DNA from: Schlesneria sp. DSM 10557 | Lineage (GTDB): Bacteria; Planctomycetota; Planctomycetia; Planctomycetales; Planctomycetaceae | Reading direction: 5' to 3' | DNA: 64,000 nt | NCBI RefSeq assembly: GCF_041860085.1 | Contig: NZ_CP124747.1 | Span: 186,001 to 250,000, forward strand | Shown here: in pieces, positions 63,910 through 64,000 of the stretch | Layout of the letters: every line of letters begins with the position of its first letter | How positions within the stretch are numbered: position 1 is the first letter of the stretch | Program-made: the position numbers and the translations under genes | The notes under the pieces: generated by a model | What the model was told of the DNA's origin: nothing | Database searches by the model: none | Seen by the model: the letters and a program-made list of their open reading frames with translations, nothing else

Positions 63910-64000
63910 CTATCATCTCCATTGAAGGGATACTAGTACGACGACTTGCCGATCGGGCCGCAAAGTCTGTTCCGTGCCATCCATCTCGTCACACTCCGCG

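Noticed and set aside
1..64000. tRNA, rRNA, CRISPR, insertion sequence or prophage
   Set aside because: Looked for tRNA T-loop patterns, direct-repeat arrays, transposase or integrase motifs and found none I could support; weak tRNAs could be missed by eye.

Overview
The window reads as chromosomal DNA of a planctomycete, most likely in or near the Planctomycetaceae. That rests on lineage-typical families seen in the translations: a c-type cytochrome/DUF1549/DUF1553 protein with a DUF1501 partner, a DUF1559 pseudopilin-like protein, a DUF1080 protein, a cytochrome/WD40 fusion, VIT-vWA and Gly/Trp/Tyr-rich secreted proteins, and many lipoproteins and zinc-ribbon membrane proteins of unknown role. 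Genes lie on both strands in short runs with frequent gaps of 200 to 570 bases. I see no phage, insertion sequence, CRISPR array, rRNA or tRNA. The genus cannot be fixed from the sequence alone.

Layout. 1-7.2 kb, minus strand: 5' part of dnaB, the DUF1549/DUF1553 cytochrome protein, its DUF1501 partner, and a class II cyclic-nucleotide phosphodiesterase. 7.4-9.4 kb: a protoglobin behind two copies of an inverted repeat, then an ArsR/AHSA1 pair. 9.6-17 kb: lipoproteins, three FKBP modules in two genes, a TIM-barrel epimerase/isomerase with a membrane partner, and a VIT-vWA protein. 17-30 kb: DUF3050 protein, nucleotide-sugar epimerase, GT-C-like membrane protein, an aldolase fused to two cupins, a TPR protein, DUF1080, a zinc-ribbon membrane protein and a cytochrome/WD40 protein. 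30-43 kb is mostly housekeeping: ftsY, typA, a PP2C phosphatase, a zinc-ribbon/TTR-like protein, DUF1559, a KdgK-like kinase, serA and priA, with a textbook terminator between serA and priA. 43-57 kb: CinA-C amidase, a solitary adenine methyltransferase, an exported PCMT, a Gly/Trp-rich secreted protein, an alpha/beta hydrolase, a SAM hydrolase, nadB and a [2Fe-2S] ferredoxin.

57-64 kb is the most unusual part: a minus-strand gene set encoding a glycosyltransferase/UDP-galactopyranose-mutase-like fusion, a GH1/RmlD-like fusion, a 71-residue unknown protein and a second GH1-like protein. It looks like a glycan assembly or remodelling locus. The RmlD-like half has Phe where the catalytic Tyr is expected, the mutase-like half carries a roughly 140-residue Asn/Gly/Ser/His-rich insertion, and a terminator-like hairpin sits directly before the last gene. 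This is the best candidate here for something undescribed.

All assignments come from reading translations and motifs by eye; no database search was run. Starts were moved downstream of the longest open frame where a ribosome binding site or signal peptide argued for it, and each such move is stated.
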